Positions 1 to 9,102 are shown, counted from the stretch's first letter. The stretch: DNA of 59,356 nt from Cumulibacter sp047975195 (GCA_047975195.1 JBKEDB010000043.1:1-59356); one strand, 5' to 3'. Notes: generated from the letters alone by a model not told the origin. Translations and numbers: made by a program.

Positions 1-258
1 CGGTGGCTGCACTCCGCGGGATACGCCCACCTGGCGCGGAACGCGACCGTTGTCCTCACACAGACCGCCACTGTGAGCTCGACCGTCGACAAGGCAGCGA
101 TCGAGGCGACCCTCGCCGAACTCTCCGCCGCGGTCATCACCGTCCCCCACGACCAAGCAGTCGCTGACGGGACCGCCATCAGCCTGGACCAGCTGCAGCC
201 CGCCACGGCCGAGGCGTACCTACGCGTTGCTGCCAGCGTCGCCAGCAACTTCCGTTAG
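1..258 (+). CDS. MinD/ParA-like ATPase, C-terminal part (cut by window edge)
   Basis: The reading frame is open from base 1 to a stop at 256-258, so only about 85 C-terminal residues are present. The segment (VVLTQTA, then VDKAAIEATLAELSAAVITVPHD, then a final helix AEAYLRVAASV) resembles the end of the MinD/ParA-type ATPases encoded on actinobacterial plasmids and integrative elements, where a conserved strand and a 'VPxD' stretch precede a C-terminal helix. The Walker motifs would lie upstream, outside the window, so the ATPase assignment is inferred from the tail alone. The following genes for replication and partition fit an element maintenance block. It could also be another P-loop protein. 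Confidence 0.5.
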   Translation, partial: RWLHSAGYAHLARNATVVLTQTATVSSTVDKAAIEATLAELSAAVITVPHDQAVADGTAISLDQLQPATAEAYLRVAASVASNFR

Positions 259-348
259 AGGGCGAGTAGACATGGCAGCTGTACGGATTTCGCGCACTCA
301 CGGCGCGCCGTCAACCGCTAGCGGTAGCCGGGCTCTAGAGTCGTCGAC

Positions 349-564
349 ATGGTCAAGCATCTCTCGGAAGACATGCGCAGTATTCTCGTGCGTCTCACGA
401 AAGAGCAGAAGGCTCAACTCGATGCCGATGCCCGCCACGCAGGTCTGCGCCAGAACGCCTACATCGAACAGAAGCTATTCGGCCAGTTTCGCCCCAGAGA
501 AGGAAACGGCCCATCGCCGTACCTCAAGACGGAAGAACAGCAGGAGTTGCCCTTGACCGGCTAA
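349..564 (+). CDS. small ribbon-helix-helix-like protein
   Basis: A 71-residue protein. The segment ILVRLTKEQKAQLDADARHAGLRQNAYIEQKL has the strand-helix-helix pattern of ribbon-helix-helix DNA-binding proteins, including relaxosome accessory proteins of the MobC type and small plasmid repressors. The C-terminal part is polar and probably unstructured. It lies between a MinD/ParA-like gene and a replication-initiator-like gene, so a role in element maintenance or mobilisation is plausible but not shown. Overlapping longer frames have less natural composition. There is no relaxase gene directly beside it. Confidence 0.5.
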   Translation: MVKHLSEDMRSILVRLTKEQKAQLDADARHAGLRQNAYIEQKLFGQFRPREGNGPSPYLKTEEQQELPLTG

Positions 565-889
565 ACGCGCCCACAAGCGCCGAGGCGACTGCAGGCAGTC
601 CAACGGACTCCCAGCCTCGTGACAGAGCCCTTTCGTCACTTCGAGCGATAACCGTTCACGAATGACGAAAGCCACCCGAAATCTTGCCGGATCCACGGGT
701 GGCTGTCATCGCAAATAAACGATCAACGTCTGCGTCGAGAGTACCACCTCGACGTGGATTAGGAAGCCTATTGCCACAACGTGGTGGTGATCTCCCTTTT
801 CTCCCCAATGCGGCCGGCACGTTCGGCGCAGACTCCACCCCTCGCTCCCCGCCCCCGTGGCGGGCTGTGAGCAGTATCTGGAGTCCTGC
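565..889. other. intergenic region with a small stem-loop
   Basis: No convincing gene. An 8-bp inverted repeat (GCCACCCG at 671-678, CGGGTGGC at 696-703) could act as a weak terminator for the upstream small gene. It has no T-tract. Confidence 0.3.
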
Positions 890-2062
890 ATGGCCACTGC
901 CACCGACACCCCTACGCACTTACTGACCCCACAGCGCGTCGATCAACTCGTACGCGAACACTTCGACCCCGCCGACTACCCCACCTACCCCACTGAACTA
1001 ATCGCCGCGCACGAGACGCTGTGCGACGAGGCCGAACGCCTCGGGGAACGTACGGCCGCGCTAGCTGCCCGCGGCCCACACCTGCTCGAAACCGACAACT
1101 CCGAAGCCAGGGCGCACTACAGCGTGATCGAGGCCCTCGATACGCGCATCAACGCCCTCGAAACGCAAATCACCGCGCGACTGACTGCCCGCCGTGGCGC
1201 CCTCGAAGCGCTGTACCGAGACCTGCCGCCGGTCGCGGCCGAACGACACCGCAGCGAGAAGCACCGATACCTCAGTGACCAACAGTGGCTGAGGCACGTA
1301 CGCACAGCAGTCAACACCGAACGACGACGCGACAAACGCGAGAACCTGATGGCCGTCGCCGAAGCACTCGCCGAGCACGCTCGACGAGACGGAGTTTTCC
1401 TAGCCGGCGTCGTAGATGTCCAGGACGCTCGCGGCATCGCGCACTCCACATGGACCCGCGCCTACACCTGGCTCGCCGACCGCGGCCTTGTCCACACCCT
1501 GCACCCCGCCCGCCAACTCACCCTGCTGGAGCGCGCGCTAGCGATCGGCAGCGAACGGCACGCACATGTGCACCGTTGGAGAGCTGTCATCCAGCTACAG
1601 CACATCACTGCACACACCATCAAGACCACAAAATGGGTTCCCCCCAGCCTGTGGCTGGTTAACAAACCCAACCTCTTTAAAGAGATAACTACTACAGGCC
1701 ACAGGCCTGTGGACAACGGCGCTACGCGCCGCAAGGCCGCTCCTGCGTCGCGACCAGCACCCACCAAGCACCGTCACCGGCGATTCCGACAGTTCGAACC
1801 AGTGTCCAGAGTGCTGCTGCAACGCCTTCAACGCCAATCTGCATGGTTCCGAGGGATACGGGCGTGCTCAGTCCTGCCCCACCTATTGCGGTTTGCCCAA
1901 GCGGACATCGAGCCCGCGGCACTGATCGCAGCACTTACCGACGCGCACTACCGCGCCGGGCTAAATCCGGCAGCGCGCAGCCTAGACCCCACCCGTCGAG
2001 CCATTTGGGGCCTCTCACGCCTCGAACTCGATGACGTCCGATCCGTCGCCCAGCAAGACTGA
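890..2062 (+). CDS. putative replication initiator-like DNA-binding protein
   Basis: About 390 residues from the ATG at 890, which has GGAG about 10 bases upstream; an ATG at 857 would only add an unconvincing leader. The N-terminal half is helical and Glu/Arg/Ala rich with coiled-coil character. The middle (STWTRAYTWLADRGLVHTLHPARQLTLLERALAI) looks like a winged helix. The C-terminal third is basic. No Rep motif was recognised with certainty; the call rests on the winged-helix-like core, the position directly upstream of a parA-type operon, and palindromes inside the gene that resemble an origin embedded in a rep gene. It could instead be another large element-encoded regulator. Confidence 0.45.
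   Translation: MATATDTPTHLLTPQRVDQLVREHFDPADYPTYPTELIAAHETLCDEAERLGERTAALAARGPHLLETDNSEARAHYSVIEALDTRINALETQITARLTARRGALEALYRDLPPVAAERHRSEKHRYLSDQQWLRHVRTAVNTERRRDKRENLMAVAEALAEHARRDGVFLAGVVDVQDARGIAHSTWTRAYTWLADRGLVHTLHPARQLTLLERALAIGSERHAHVHRWRAVIQLQHITAHTIKTTKWVPPSLWLVNKPNLFKEITTTGHRPVDNGATRRKAAPASRPAPTKHRHRRFRQFEPVSRVLLQRLQRQSAWFRGIRACSVLPHLLRFAQADIEPAALIAALTDAHYRAGLNPAARSLDPTRRAIWGLSRLELDDVRSVAQQD
1647..1712. repeat. cluster of palindromes inside the rep-like gene
   Basis: Two perfect palindromes lie 14 bp apart: CTCTTTAAAGAG (1673-1684) and CCACAGGCCTGTGG (1699-1712). GCCTGTGG also occurs at 1647-1654 and again within the second palindrome (1705-1712). The intervening DNA is AT-richer than the surroundings. 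This is compatible with an origin or iteron-like site within the coding region; no function is demonstrated. Confidence 0.4.
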
Positions 2063-2273
2063 CGTTCGATACCAGATCCTGAGGGCCATTGCGGTGCCAA
2101 TGACCGTGGGGGTGCGCGACGTCCCCCTCCTGCCTAGGTCAACGCAACGGTTCATGTCGACACGATCGCCCGCGAAGGGGACGGGGGATGCATTCTTCCG
2201 CCCCTACCCCGTCAACTCACGCTTCACTCGGTCCTCCCCCTTTCCGTCAACTGCCGCACCAGCAGCCCACACC

Positions 2274-2309
2274 AAGCGGTAACGCAAGCAGTAACGCAAG
2301 CGGTAGTGC
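2274..2309. repeat. three tandem 12-bp repeats upstream of parA (candidate centromere or operator)
   Basis: Three head-to-tail copies of AAGC(G/A)GTA(A/G)(C/T)GC occupy 2274-2285, 2286-2297 and 2298-2309. The core GCGGTA recurs at 2395-2400 and, inverted, at 2463-2468 and 2484-2489, the last two overlapping the start of the parA-like gene. Iterated short sites in front of a parA operon are typical of plasmid centromeres (parS/parC) and of operators bound by ribbon-helix-helix partner proteins. The rest of the 385-bp gap 2063-2447 holds no gene I can support. Confidence 0.5.
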
Positions 2310-2447
2310 GCAAAGGTACGGCGACATGCAGGGATCGCCGTAATATGCAAGGGCAATGTCGGAACTAGGCGATTGCCATACAAAAAGCACCCATGCGGTA
2401 AATGACGCACGGAGTGGTGCAAGACATGCACATAGACGTAACGCTGC

Positions 2448-3416
2448 ATGTACGTGTGTCGCTACCGCAAAGCCATGATGGATTACCGCAGAATATGGGG
2501 CATGGCTTTGCATGATGATCTCTCTCGCGTGATCACTGTTGCGAACGGAAAAGGCGGAGTTGGAAAGTCGACGGTCGCAACGAACGTCGCAGGACTCGCG
2601 GCGTCGGCTCAGTGGCGGGTACTGCTGGTCGACTTCGATCCGCAAGGGAATGCCGGTCACATTCTTGGTTACCGATGGCGAGGTGAGTCGGACGAGGGGC
2701 AGCATCTCGTTGACGCGGTTACGGGTCGTAGCTCGCTGAGTCCGCCGCTGGTTGGGGTCCGGCAGAACCTCGATGTGGTTCCAGGTGGTGAAGTGCTTGA
2801 CTCGCTTGAGGACGTTATTAGTGGTCAGATTAAGCGTGGTCACGACGTTCACGATCGTTTTGCGCAGGCTCTCGCTCCGATCGCCGGTGATTACGACCTC
2901 GTGGTGATCGACACTCCGCCGACGCGGCCGCTCTTGTTGCGGCTTGCGTTGGCTGCGACTCGTTGGATTGTCGTTCCCACACGGCCTGGACGCACCAGCA
3001 TTGAGGGTCTACGGGCGTTGGCTCATGAGATCACCGCTGTGCGTGGCAGCCATCCTGACGTGGAGTTGCTCGGTGCGCTGCTGTATGACGTTGAGACCGG
3101 CGCGACGGCCATTCGCCGAAACGCCATCGAAGACATCACCGCGGTCCTCGGGGGAGCAGCACCTGTCTTTGAGCACATCATCAGGCACGCCTTGGCTCCA
3201 GTGATCGAATCCGAGGAAAAGGGCCTGCTCATCCACGAGATCGCCGAACGCGTCAACAACGCAGAGCCGTACTGGAAAGCCTTGCAGGAGGGGCGTCGGC
3301 CTGAACGTATCGCGGGATCGGCTCCCGCACTGGCCGAGGACTTCGTGTTGCTGACCCAGGAAATCTTGACCACGATCGCTAGTCGCGAAGAAGAGATCGA
3401 GGTGACTGCACGATGA
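2448..3416 (+). CDS. parA: ParA-family partition ATPase
   Basis: A deviant Walker A box GKGGVGKST lies at residues 34-42, the A' motif VDFDPQGN at about 61-68 and a Walker B-like DLVVIDTPP at about 150, all typical of ParA/Soj ATPases that position plasmids or chromosomal regions by ATP-dependent DNA binding. Total length of about 320 residues is in the ParA range. The true start is uncertain: ATG at 2448, 2475, 2478 or 2502 are all in frame, none with a strong ribosome binding site; 2502 gives the most usual distance to the P-loop. The stop overlaps the next gene by 4 bases (ATGA), so the two are co-translated. GCGGTA repeats lie upstream. Confidence 0.85.
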   Translation: MYVCRYRKAMMDYRRIWGMALHDDLSRVITVANGKGGVGKSTVATNVAGLAASAQWRVLLVDFDPQGNAGHILGYRWRGESDEGQHLVDAVTGRSSLSPPLVGVRQNLDVVPGGEVLDSLEDVISGQIKRGHDVHDRFAQALAPIAGDYDLVVIDTPPTRPLLLRLALAATRWIVVPTRPGRTSIEGLRALAHEITAVRGSHPDVELLGALLYDVETGATAIRRNAIEDITAVLGGAAPVFEHIIRHALAPVIESEEKGLLIHEIAERVNNAEPYWKALQEGRRPERIAGSAPALAEDFVLLTQEILTTIASREEEIEVTAR

Positions 3417-3988
3417 CCGAACGCCCAGCCTTGGATCCGGTGGCCGGTCTGGCTAAGGGAGTCACGCTTCCGCCGCCTCCTGCGCGCCCGAGGTCACAGC
3501 GAACACCAGCCCGCGCCGAACCCCTCGAGCCGAGCCCTGCGACCAAGGGGCGCGAGGTTGAGTCGACTGGCCGTAGTGTCGTGCGCCCATCCTCGAAGGC
3601 GCAACCTAAGGACTCCACGAAAGCCGATGCCGAGGGCGTCATGCAGGCGATCACTTTGTCGCTTCCGGCTGCACTCGTTGTGGCATTGAAAGCCAGGGCG
3701 CGGGCCGATCGAACCACTCAGCCCGAAACCCTGATGGACGCTCTCAGTGCAACCCAAGAGAGACTAGCTGACCTGGTCGCCCGCATGCAGGCGACTGTGA
3801 TCTCGGACGGACTGTTCCTGCGGAAACAGGCCCGCACCAGTAGCGACCCGATGGCTACCTTGTCGCTACGACTCCTTGCAGGGACCGTGGAAGCGATCGA
3901 TCGCCTCGCTGCCTTGGTAGACGCACCATCTCGATCCGCGCTGTGCGCGGCAGCGCTCAAGGAGTACCTCGGGGTGGAGACAACTTGA
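3413..3988 (+). CDS. ParA partner, two ribbon-helix-helix segments (ParB-like role)
   Basis: 191 residues, starting within the last codons of the parA gene. The first 75 residues are Pro/Arg/Ser rich and probably disordered, a feature of ParA-stimulating N-termini. Two segments follow with ribbon-helix-helix pattern: QAITLSLPAALVVALKARA (about 77-95 plus following helix) and ATLSLRLLAGTVEAIDRLA (about 148-166) followed by APSRSALCAAALKEYL. It has no homology visible to canonical ParB (no ParB/Srx box). The role as centromere-binding partner is inferred from the operon. The tandem sites upstream of parA are the obvious candidate target. Confidence 0.65.
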   Translation: MTERPALDPVAGLAKGVTLPPPPARPRSQRTPARAEPLEPSPATKGREVESTGRSVVRPSSKAQPKDSTKADAEGVMQAITLSLPAALVVALKARARADRTTQPETLMDALSATQERLADLVARMQATVISDGLFLRKQARTSSDPMATLSLRLLAGTVEAIDRLAALVDAPSRSALCAAALKEYLGVETT

Positions 3989-4320
3989 GCGGAGTTGCGT
4001 CTCTGCCTAAGCGGCGATCAGGCCGCATTGTTTGGCGACGAGGCGCGAAAAGGAGTGCGTGGCTGCCTTCGTGAAGATCTCTATGCGAGAACTGCGGGTT
4101 TTGGGGGAGCGCGGTCGGGGAGTGTTTGCCCTGCGCTGAAATACTGCGCTGCACGTCGCAACCACGTGTCATTTGACGTGGAATCTACGTAACGTTCCGC
4201 CTGGGCCCGCGTACGGCATCGATGCCGTAGTCACACGCGGCGTGCTGTGCGCGAACCGGTACACACACCAGTCTCCCCAGACCCTGGCCAACGCGCGTGG
4301 GCCAGAAGCACCGACGCACA
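3989..4320. other. intergenic region, nothing recognised
   Basis: Between the partition operon (plus) and a convergent GIY-YIG gene (minus). Short frames on both strands have unnatural composition. No clear terminator hairpin was seen. Confidence 0.3.
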
Positions 4321-5154
4321 CTACGTCGTGACATCCTGAGTTCCGGGATACCCGTCTAAGAACTTACGGTAGGGCGCCTGACCGTTGAAGAGATCACGCG
4401 TGTGAGTGCCCACGACGTGGGCTAATTCGGGCGCTGATGCGCCGTCGAATCCCCACCGGTTATTTCCCTGGTCGCGGGCTTGGGGCGAGGGAAACCACGA
4501 GTCGATGCGATACGCGCCGCGGACGATGCCATGTGCAACCCCGAGGCAGTAACGCGCTTGGTCCCGGACATTGGCTGCGATTTTCCAGTACCCGCGAGTG
4601 TGCTCGAATATCTCTTGTTCGTTAGAGTCCGGTCGCCAGTTCTTTTGGATCTTCACCATGATGATCGGTAGGTCGATGCGAGGACACGGCTCGGCGCGAT
4701 GCTTCGCGACCGCGGTCGCGAGACTGGCAAGTCCATGAGTGTGCGAGTCATGCCCTCGCGCTCGGTTGGTGAGTGCCTGATTGCTGGCGTAGAAGGCGTC
4801 GATGACGGCCTGCTCAACGATGAACGCGGTCTGCTCATCATCAATCCCCGTCCTGAGAAACAACAAGTCGACGGCGCGGCCGTCGGCTTCGATCTCGGTG
4901 ATGATGCGCAGCTTGTCGCGCTCGGATGCACGATCTTTGCTGGCATCGATCGCGTGAGCATTGATTCGTGATCCCTTGCCCTTGCCGATGTAGAAGACCC
5001 TTCGATTGCGGGGGTCGCGAAGGGCGTATACGTAGTAGCGCAACTGCGCAGCCACCTCAATAGGGATGCGGACATCCTCAACTTTGACGATGAGATCGAT
5101 GAGATCCGCAGCGGCAGGTCGCGGCAAGCCGCTCGTGTGGGTTAGGTGCTCCAT
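4321..5154 (-). CDS. GIY-YIG nuclease-domain protein (LEM-3-like, COG3680 type)
   Basis: 277 residues. The GIY-YIG core is clear: YVY at 41-43, FYIGKGKGSR at 54-63 with the catalytic Arg in that stretch, and a metal-binding Glu candidate in FIVEQAVIDAF (about 114). The first strand reads YVY rather than GIY, as in the LEM-3/COG3680 subgroup. The C-terminal half (Trp-rich, with RYCLGVAHGIVRGAYRI and RWGFDG) is a second domain seen in these proteins. The start has GGAGG six bases upstream. Last gene of a four-gene minus-strand block, 120 bp after the zinc-ribbon/DUF349 gene. Probable DNA or RNA cleavage; the biological target is unknown. Confidence 0.75.
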   Translation of the reverse strand: MEHLTHTSGLPRPAAADLIDLIVKVEDVRIPIEVAAQLRYYVYALRDPRNRRVFYIGKGKGSRINAHAIDASKDRASERDKLRIITEIEADGRAVDLLFLRTGIDDEQTAFIVEQAVIDAFYASNQALTNRARGHDSHTHGLASLATAVAKHRAEPCPRIDLPIIMVKIQKNWRPDSNEQEIFEHTRGYWKIAANVRDQARYCLGVAHGIVRGAYRIDSWFPSPQARDQGNNRWGFDGASAPELAHVVGTHTRDLFNGQAPYRKFLDGYPGTQDVTT

Positions 5155-5274
5155 CGGTTTCCTCCCCAGGATGGCAATGCTTAAATCTTGCCGGAGTCAA
5201 CTATGAAGCCGTGGTTAATGGCGGATCCGTGCCTTGCAGGAAATCCTCCACGCTGCAGCCAAACCAGGTAAACA

Positions 5275-6667
5275 TCACGTCCTCCGCGTCTTGGCGTCGA
5301 CGATCCTCGACCATGCTGCCTGGTGTTGCTGCTCGAGAGCAACATTGATGGGTTCCATCACGGGGCCTAGAGTCATCCAGCGGCGACGCAGTAGGTGCGC
5401 TTCGTTGAGCATCGAGTCAGACCTCGTGGAGGCTGCCAGGCGTTTCAACTGGTCGATAATCTTCACTTTCTTCCCGATGATGTAGCGGTTGCCGCTGTCG
5501 CGCGCAGCGAAGTACGCATTCTGGAATCGCTGCCATAGTGGCTCGTCGTCGTCGCCTGAAGGCCGGGCAAATTTCCACCCGTGCCCGAGGTTTCGGAACT
5601 GGTCGGCGAGCTGTGTCCAGTCGCCGGTATCTGACAATGTTTCCGCTGCGCGGGTGATGCGCCGGCGGTCGATCGCGGTGGCAGGGGAGTGCAAGCGTCC
5701 GGCATGTGCGGCGATCACGTGCGCTTGGGCGATCTGGAACCGCCGGTTCAGGTCGGTGTCGATCTCTTTCCACGCGTCATCGATGTAACTCCACCGATGT
5801 TCGAGCTTTCCCAACTTCCGCACGACGTCGTTGTCCTCAGTGACGCTGGCGGCGAGTTCCCGAGTCTCTGCGATGAGGCGTTCCTTCAGCCAGACGTTCT
5901 TGCGTGCCGCGAATCTTGCTTCCTCGATGTCTCTATCTTGTACGGCTCGGCCGACGGCGTCGATGCGCTTGGGCGCTCCCGCATCGCCGCCCCGCAGAAT
6001 CGACTGCTCATGACGAAACTGTTCCCAAAAAGGGTGGTTGTCGTCGAGGGGTTTGAGGAGAGGTCGACGACGAATGGCGATTAATCTGGGGCGCGCTTCA
6101 AAGCCAGGTCGCAGGACCGCTAGCATGCCCCAGCCACTCGGATCCCAGTTCCGGATGCTGGCGAGGATTGGTCGTGGTGAATGAACGAGCTCGTTCATGT
6201 AGACCGGGAACACGTGTCCGGTATCGATTTCGCGGCAATGGATGACTCGTTTACTGCCTTCCCATGCAGGAGTACCGAGTTGGATCGACCGCCACCCGCC
6301 TGACTGCTCGTCTCGGCGGGGGGGGCGTCGGTCCCGGTGATTCCGGCGGCGATGAGCCTTCGATGCGCGTGGCCGAACGAACAGTGCACGGGTGTTTAGG
6401 CCATGGATACCCAAGCGCATCAAAGTAAACGCGGCCCTCGTTCGACAAGTTATAGAAGTGCACAGCGGCGCCGCATACGGGACAATTCGCGTTCGGACTG
6501 TCAAGATTCGCGAACGGCGATTCGGGATGGACCGATCGACGCCTGTGGTTGGCGGGATCTGTACGGCGTTCGTGGGCATCGGCCCATCCGTGTGTTCGTC
6601 GGCCGGCGTGTCCCTCTCCGCCCCACCCGCACCTGCAGTTGGACGGGTGATTCCACGCGTTACACAT
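5275..6667 (-). pseudogene. zinc-ribbon plus DUF349-repeat protein, frame broken at a C8 tract
   Basis: Two frames must be joined. The first (from ATG 6667, with AAGGGA upstream) encodes CNAWNHPSNCRCGWGGEGH, then CPVCGAAVHFY and GYPWPKHPCT, a Cys/His-rich N-terminus forming two likely zinc sites. The second (ending at 5275) continues with RRDEQSGGWRSIQLGTP and then at least three DUF349-like helical repeats (for example LADQFRNLGHGWK...PLWQRFQNAYF and LLRRRWMTLGPV). The switch falls at the run of eight C on the minus strand (plus 6318-6325). One base more or less restores about 460 residues. Either phase variation, real decay or a consensus error. DUF349 proteins are related to RNA/ribosome-associated factors; the function here is unknown. 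Confidence 0.7.
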
Positions 6668-6731
6668 CGCCCGTTTCCCTTTTCTTCTCAGTGCCAGGCG
6701 ACAACTCAGTCGAGGATTGACGCATGGCTCA

Positions 6732-7859
6732 TCACATCGCGCGTGCGACCTCGTATGCGAGTGCGAGATGGGCGCTGATCTGTTTCGTGCGTCGTTTGCG
6801 ACCGAAGGTCCGCAGGACTGCGGCGTCGAGTGCCGTACCTTCCAGGCCCGGATCTTGATTGCGCAGGAAACGGATCGCGTTGGCTACCTCGACCGGGCTG
6901 ATGTGGTGAAAGAGCCGTTCAGCAGTGCTGTCGTTGGGGCGGAACTCCGACCAGGACTCCGCATCGACATCAGCCGGCCACACGAATCCGTGGTTATCGA
7001 CGGTCACGTCAGTCTGACGAATCTGGTAAATGAGTTTCTTTGCGCGCGCAGGGAATAGGCGGCGCATTCCGAATGATGCAGCGGTCAGTTGTGCCAACCT
7101 TTCAATGTGTATAGGGCCCTCGAATTGCGTGATCTCGACGGCCACCGCTCGAACCTGCTCTTTGGCGACCTTCTTCGGTAGGTCGTCCAGCACGGTCCTG
7201 TCGGCGACCTGCACGACGTTCCAGGCTTCGAATTCATCGCGCGCTGCTCCGATCGTCGGTGTCCGATCTCCATTGGAGGACCGATCTAGCACCACCGCGT
7301 CAGGGCGCACCAGTTCTGCGTCGGTCGCGGATGGCGGCTCGGGCACCTGGGTATCGATCGGCTCTGAGGCCGCCTTGCTCGCCTCGCCACCACCTTGCTC
7401 AGCCACCAGAGCATCAAACGCTTCGTCGCGTAACGCGACTGCGGTCGCGGCACCAGCCGAGTCTGTAAGCCGCTCCAGTAACCGGCTGACGAAGTCGTGC
7501 GTGCGCCAGGCATCAAGGGTGCTGAGTTCGTCCTGGTGAGCCCAACGGTTGCGCATCACCCGTAGTTCACTGCCGAGGGCACTGACGATGCGCGTGTGGT
7601 CATCGAACGGATATCGCAGACTCCCCAGCCGTTCGGTGATCATCTTCAACTGGGCTTGTACGTCCGTCGTCGTGTACTGCCGCGCGATCCGATCGCGCAT
7701 TCGATCAAGTTCGGCTAGTACCGACGTCCATGGCAGACCGCCCAAAATCGGCGCCAACTTGGCGGCAATGATCGGATCCAGCCGTACGCTCAGGTGATGC
7801 AGACCCGCATCGACTGACCGCCTCGCTTCAAACGTCATGCTCTTTTTGCTCCGTTGCAT
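6732..7859 (-). CDS. Swt1-type HEPN domain fused to DUF3320 domain
   Basis: 375 residues. Residues about 15-150 match the Swt1-family HEPN pattern: LPWTSVLAELDRMRD, then YTTTDVQAQLKMITER, then LRVMRNRWAHQDELSTLDAWR, where RNRWAH corresponds to the HEPN Rx4-6H-like ribonuclease signature. A low-complexity linker (about 160-210) follows. The C-terminal part (FEGPIHIERLAQLTAASFGMRRL, FVWPADVDAESWSEFRP, HHISPVEVANAIRFL, TFGRKRRT) matches DUF3320, a domain usually found at the end of large DUF4011-type helicases in defence islands. It lies 64 bp upstream of the zinc-ribbon/DUF349 gene on the same strand. The HEPN residues suggest an RNase; this is inference. Confidence 0.75.
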   Translation of the reverse strand: MQRSKKSMTFEARRSVDAGLHHLSVRLDPIIAAKLAPILGGLPWTSVLAELDRMRDRIARQYTTTDVQAQLKMITERLGSLRYPFDDHTRIVSALGSELRVMRNRWAHQDELSTLDAWRTHDFVSRLLERLTDSAGAATAVALRDEAFDALVAEQGGGEASKAASEPIDTQVPEPPSATDAELVRPDAVVLDRSSNGDRTPTIGAARDEFEAWNVVQVADRTVLDDLPKKVAKEQVRAVAVEITQFEGPIHIERLAQLTAASFGMRRLFPARAKKLIYQIRQTDVTVDNHGFVWPADVDAESWSEFRPNDSTAERLFHHISPVEVANAIRFLRNQDPGLEGTALDAAVLRTFGRKRRTKQISAHLALAYEVARAM

Positions 7860-8018
7860 CGTTGGAGATCGATGCTGGAACTTTATGGCATCCCACAGAC
7901 ACGAAACCCGGGCTGAGCGGCACCGCGGCGGCTCACTGTCGTACCAGCCGGATGAAACCCCTGACTCGCCGGCCTGACTCGCCAGGGCGATTCAGACAAA
8001 ACTGGTTCGCTCACTTCG

Positions 8019-8873
8019 TCATTCCGGACGACTCGGGTGACTGGTCGGTCGATCGATGATGGTCGCCGTTTCGTCATCTGTGTTAAGTGCGATCGGGGCG
8101 TCCTGCGGTGCGACTTCGACGCGTTGATCGGGTTTGGTGAGTTCTAGGCTGGCGAGATGTTTCTGGAGCCGTTTCGACATCGGTCGAAATGTGCCGAACG
8201 TAAGGCCGCCGGAAAGCACAGCGCCAACCACAGGGATGGCTTTGGCTACGCCGCTGGCGAAGAGCTTCTTGGTCATGTTCACGCTGAGGTATCCAGCGAC
8301 TTTCTTCACGATGGGGTAGATGGCTCCTTTCGTGAGTGCTTTCTGGGGCAGTTTCCTCGCGACGGTCGAGGCGATCATGCTCGCCACTGTCGCGACACCG
8401 CTCTGGGCGAGTTGGACGCCGAACATGACACCCACGAACAGCGTTAACAGGCTCTCGGTAGCCTCGTCCAACTCCTGGCCAGCATCTGTAAATAGGTCGG
8501 GCCAGCCGTAGATGTATGCGAGTTTCTGCGAAATCCGCAACATGTGACCGAGGTACTGCGCGAGGTCAGCTGGCACAGTGCCGATCATCGCGAACCCACC
8601 GGGCATGCCAGCGAGAGCAGAGATTGCGGTGACTTTTCTGGTCTCGGCCGTGATCGACGTATTCGCGGCTTCCGTGATAACGCTCAGTGGGATACCCGCC
8701 GCCGCTGGGTTCTTCGCGATGGCGCGCTCAATCTGCTCGTCTGTGCAGTACCTTGCGAGGGCTGTGCGCAGGTACGCGGCCCGGTTGATTCTCACGCCGG
8801 GGAGCTGGGCCGCCGCGTCGAGAACCTGGGAGAACTTGCTGCCAACCTGCTCGATCTCTACGCCCTCAGTCAT
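8019..8873 (-). CDS. EcsC-like protein with hydrophobic central region
   Basis: About 284 residues from ATG 8873; an in-frame ATG at 8963 would add 30 residues of unlikely composition. The centre (MPGGFAMIGTVPADLAQYLGHMLRISQKLAYIYGW, then a long Ala/Val/Leu stretch and AIPVVGAVLSGGLTFGTFRPMSKRL) resembles EcsC-family proteins, which are peripheral or integral membrane-associated proteins without a known catalytic activity. It precedes the HEPN-DUF3320 gene by 159 bp on the same strand and diverges from the AAA ATPase gene. A membrane-acting effector would be one reading in a defence context, but nothing in the sequence proves it. Confidence 0.6.
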   Translation of the reverse strand: MTEGVEIEQVGSKFSQVLDAAAQLPGVRINRAAYLRTALARYCTDEQIERAIAKNPAAAGIPLSVITEAANTSITAETRKVTAISALAGMPGGFAMIGTVPADLAQYLGHMLRISQKLAYIYGWPDLFTDAGQELDEATESLLTLFVGVMFGVQLAQSGVATVASMIASTVARKLPQKALTKGAIYPIVKKVAGYLSVNMTKKLFASGVAKAIPVVGAVLSGGLTFGTFRPMSKRLQKHLASLELTKPDQRVEVAPQDAPIALNTDDETATIIDRPTSHPSRPE

Positions 8874-9102
8874 GGCTGAATCGTATCGGCGCGCACGGAC
8901 AAAATCGAGTGCCCTGACGGCGAGAGAAGCGTACGCGACCGGTGTATGAAATTCGGAGGCCATCGAGCGGCCGGCGGACGCCGCCGTGACCTCCTCGGAG
9001 GCGTACTACACGACCGGGCCCAGCAGCGGCGATCTGCCGAGCACGACACTCAACACGGACGATAAAGGCGTGGGCCAGTGTAAGTACCTGCTTCACTATG
9101 GT

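Noticed and set aside
2274..2309. CRISPR-like array
   Set aside because: Repeats are 12 bp and contiguous with no spacers; they fit a centromere or operator better.
3995..4192. 65-residue plus frame after the partition operon
   Set aside because: No ribosome binding site, unnatural composition and a competing minus frame.
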